This document shows positions 62,567-64,000 of a DNA stretch of 64,000 nt, piece after piece. A model generated the notes under the pieces. It made no database searches and was not told the DNA's origin. It saw only the letters and a program-made list of their open reading frames with translations. Both the position numbers and the translations under genes were made by a program. The stretch's first letter is position 1, and every line of letters starts with the position of its first letter. This DNA comes from Variovorax sp. S12S4 (GTDB taxonomy: Bacteria > Pseudomonadota > Gammaproteobacteria > Burkholderiales > Burkholderiaceae_C), in the NCBI RefSeq assembly GCF_023195515.1, contig NZ_JALPKR020000002.1, positions 2,519,001-2,583,000 of the forward strand, written 5' to 3'.

Positions 62567-63277
62567 TCAGAAGCGTTCGTGCGGCGAAAGATAACGCCAC
62601 TGCCCTGGCTGCAGCCCCGACAGCGGCACGCGGCCGATGCGAATGCGCCGCATCGCAAGAATGCGCAGCCCTGCGTCATCGCACAGGTGCGCGATTTGGC
62701 CCGGCCGCGCGCCCTTCAGCGCAAAGCGCAGGCCCGTCTGATCGTCGGCCTGGCGGCCGATGCTCACGCGCGCGGGCGAGCGCTCGAAGCGCACCAGCTG
62801 CTCGGGGCTGACCGTGCCCGCCACGTCGACCATGACCTCGTGCTCGATCACGCCCGCGTCTTCATGCAGCTTGCGTTCGATGCGCCAATCCTGCGTGTAC
62901 ACGACGAGTCCGCTGGCGCCGGTTTCGAGCGGCGTCATGCAGTTCTGGCCCTTGGCATGCGCCGGCAGAAAGCGCATGCCCGCGCGCTCGGGTTCGTGAT
63001 GGTTGGCGGCCACCAGCAGCCGGTGCGCGTTGTCGGTCGGCATGCCGGCCGGTTTGTGCAGCAGCAGGGTGACGGGCAGCACCGGCTCAGGCTTGGCGCC
63101 GGCTTCGATCTCGACCTTCTGGTGGTCTTGCACGCGCGACTGCGGCAGCAGCGCCGGCACGCCGTCCACCCGCACTGCGCCGTTTTCGATGAGCAGCTCG
63201 GCCTCGCGGCGCGAGCAGCCGGCGATGGCGGCCACGCGCTTGGCAAGGCGAATGCCTTCTTCGCTGGCGCCGGTCAT
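62567..63277 (-). CDS. S4-domain pseudouridine synthase (RsuA/RluF family), changed catalytic residue
   Basis: A 236-aa protein: S4 RNA-binding domain (RLAKRVAAIAGCSRREAELL and ENGAVRVDG) and a pseudouridine synthase domain (LLLHKPAGMPTDNAH). The family's catalytic aspartate, in a LDxxTSGL motif, appears as Glu118 in PLETGASGLVV. That change is often inactivating, so activity is uncertain. Start ATG overlaps the stop of the MBL gene (ATGA). Confidence 0.9.
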   Translation of the reverse strand: MTGASEEGIRLAKRVAAIAGCSRREAELLIENGAVRVDGVPALLPQSRVQDHQKVEIEAGAKPEPVLPVTLLLHKPAGMPTDNAHRLLVAANHHEPERAGMRFLPAHAKGQNCMTPLETGASGLVVYTQDWRIERKLHEDAGVIEHEVMVDVAGTVSPEQLVRFERSPARVSIGRQADDQTGLRFALKGARPGQIAHLCDDAGLRILAMRRIRIGRVPLSGLQPGQWRYLSPHERF

Positions 63278-64000
63278 TGGGCGGAAGCCAGTTGCCGGAT
63301 GCGCGCCACGTGGGCGGCCAGCGAGCGGGCCGCCACGGGCCACATGCGCTCGGGCACGTCGTCGTAGGCAAGCGGCAGCCAGTCTTCGGGCGTGCCTTGG
63401 GGGAGTTTCTTCATGGCGGATGCAATCTTGGCTTCGCGCTTGAGGCGATGCGCTTTCAGTTGGGCGATGGCGGCGCGCGCGCTGCCGATGACGTAGCCGT
63501 GCGCCGGCAGGATGAAGTCGATGCCGCCCACTTCGCATGCCGCGTCCAGCTTGTCCAGCGAATCGAGGTACGCGTTCATGTCGCCATCGGGCGGGTCGAC
63601 CACGGTGGTGCTGCCGTTCAGGATGTGGTCGCCGGAGAACAGCAGTCCGTCTTCTTCCAGCACCAGGCACACGTGATTGGCGGCATGGCCGGGCGTGTGA
63701 ATGGCGCGCAGCGTGTGGGTGATTTTTTGGCCTTCGGCGCCGGTGCCCGAGAGCACCAGGCGCTCGCCGTCGAGCAGTTCGCGCTCGGCGGCAAAGCGCG
63801 CGGAAGAGCGCGCCGTGGGCGCAGAAGAAAGCCCGAGGATCGGCGGCTTTGCCTTTTCGCACAGCGCCTGCAGCGGTGCCGCACCGGGTGAATGGTCGGC
63901 GTGCGAATGCGTGCAGACGATCATGCGGATGTCGCCCTGCGTGGCACGCCAGAGCCGGCCGATGTGCGCGGCATCGTTCGGCCCGGGGTCGATCACCAGG
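63274..64000 (-). CDS. MBL-fold metallo-hydrolase (N-terminus beyond the window)
   Basis: At least 242 aa of a zinc hydrolase of the metallo-beta-lactamase fold, open to the right edge. The metal motif THSHADHSPG is complete, and further ligands lie in HTPGHAANHVCL and FSGDHILNGST. Similar to glyoxalase II and to lactonase-type enzymes; the C-terminal extension (winged-helix-like, with PERMWPVAARSLAAHV) is as in LACTB2-type proteins. The reading frame has no stop up to position 64000, so the start lies beyond the window. Confidence 0.9.
   Translation of the reverse strand, partial: LVIDPGPNDAAHIGRLWRATQGDIRMIVCTHSHADHSPGAAPLQALCEKAKPPILGLSSAPTARSSARFAAERELLDGERLVLSGTGAEGQKITHTLRAIHTPGHAANHVCLVLEEDGLLFSGDHILNGSTTVVDPPDGDMNAYLDSLDKLDAACEVGGIDFILPAHGYVIGSARAAIAQLKAHRLKREAKIASAMKKLPQGTPEDWLPLAYDDVPERMWPVAARSLAAHVARIRQLASAQ

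Overview
The window looks like a chromosomal segment of a beta-proteobacterium of the family Comamonadaceae, most likely Variovorax or a close relative. The reasons are uniformly high G+C, dense acyl-CoA catabolism, Bug-type (TctC) and TRAP solute-binding proteins, several LysR regulators, and the style of the intergenic repeats. This assignment is inference; no marker gene was compared. I read about 60 genes, one structural RNA (RNase P RNA, rnpB) and several repeat families. I see no tRNA, rRNA, prophage, CRISPR array or classical insertion sequence.

Layout. 1-6.6 kb: a beta-oxidation operon (acyl-CoA dehydrogenase, DUF2147 protein, FadN-type hydroxyacyl-CoA dehydrogenase/enoyl-CoA hydratase with an apparent frameshift, thiolase), interrupted by a DUF559 endonuclease-like gene lying between two inverted hairpin repeats. 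6.7-11.1 kb: hydrolase, thioesterase, SDR, chromene-carboxylate isomerase-like and enoyl-CoA hydratase genes. 11.1-17.1 kb: YciA-like thioesterase, Atm1-type ABC exporter, 2-hydroxyacid dehydrogenase, amidase and a HypT-like LysR. 17.2-22.2 kb: aspartate ammonia-lyase followed by a glutamate/aspartate ABC importer (gltIJKL). 22.2-26.5 kb: a TRAP transporter with a nucleoside hydrolase. 26.6-38.4 kb: an eight-gene minus-strand acyl-CoA cluster resembling pimelate-type dicarboxylate degradation, with a divergent LysR gene and a palindromic operator between them. 38.7-42 kb: a perfect LexA box, a radical SAM DNA-repair-type protein, and a DUF4130-UdgX fusion. 42.4-51.4 kb: a peptide-type ABC importer with an amidase, a Rid-like protein and a LysR regulator. 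51.5-64 kb: housekeeping and small functions (pyrC, two NYN-domain genes, htpX, lipoproteins, ProQ-like RNA chaperone, flavoproteins, cysK, rnpB, a pseudouridine synthase-like gene, an MBL hydrolase).

The most unusual signal is a repeat of about 260 bp present three times (9304-9565, 24300-24560, 45733-45990). Each copy has short terminal inverted repeats, two long inverted arms of about 80 bp, and a conserved spacer. A small hairpin inside each arm keeps its pairing although its bases differ between arms. All three copies sit between co-directional genes and point the same way relative to transcription, and two of them split transporter operons. A second repeat family (hairpin plus G-rich tail, in inverted pairs) flanks the DUF559 gene and also occurs without a gene at 14488-14586. 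Both families look like intergenic elements that have spread and may act in RNA; neither matches a named family I can identify.

Two genes (fadN-like near 4641 and the FAD oxidoreductase near 60386) are each broken by what looks like one missing C. These could be true mutations or homopolymer sequencing errors.
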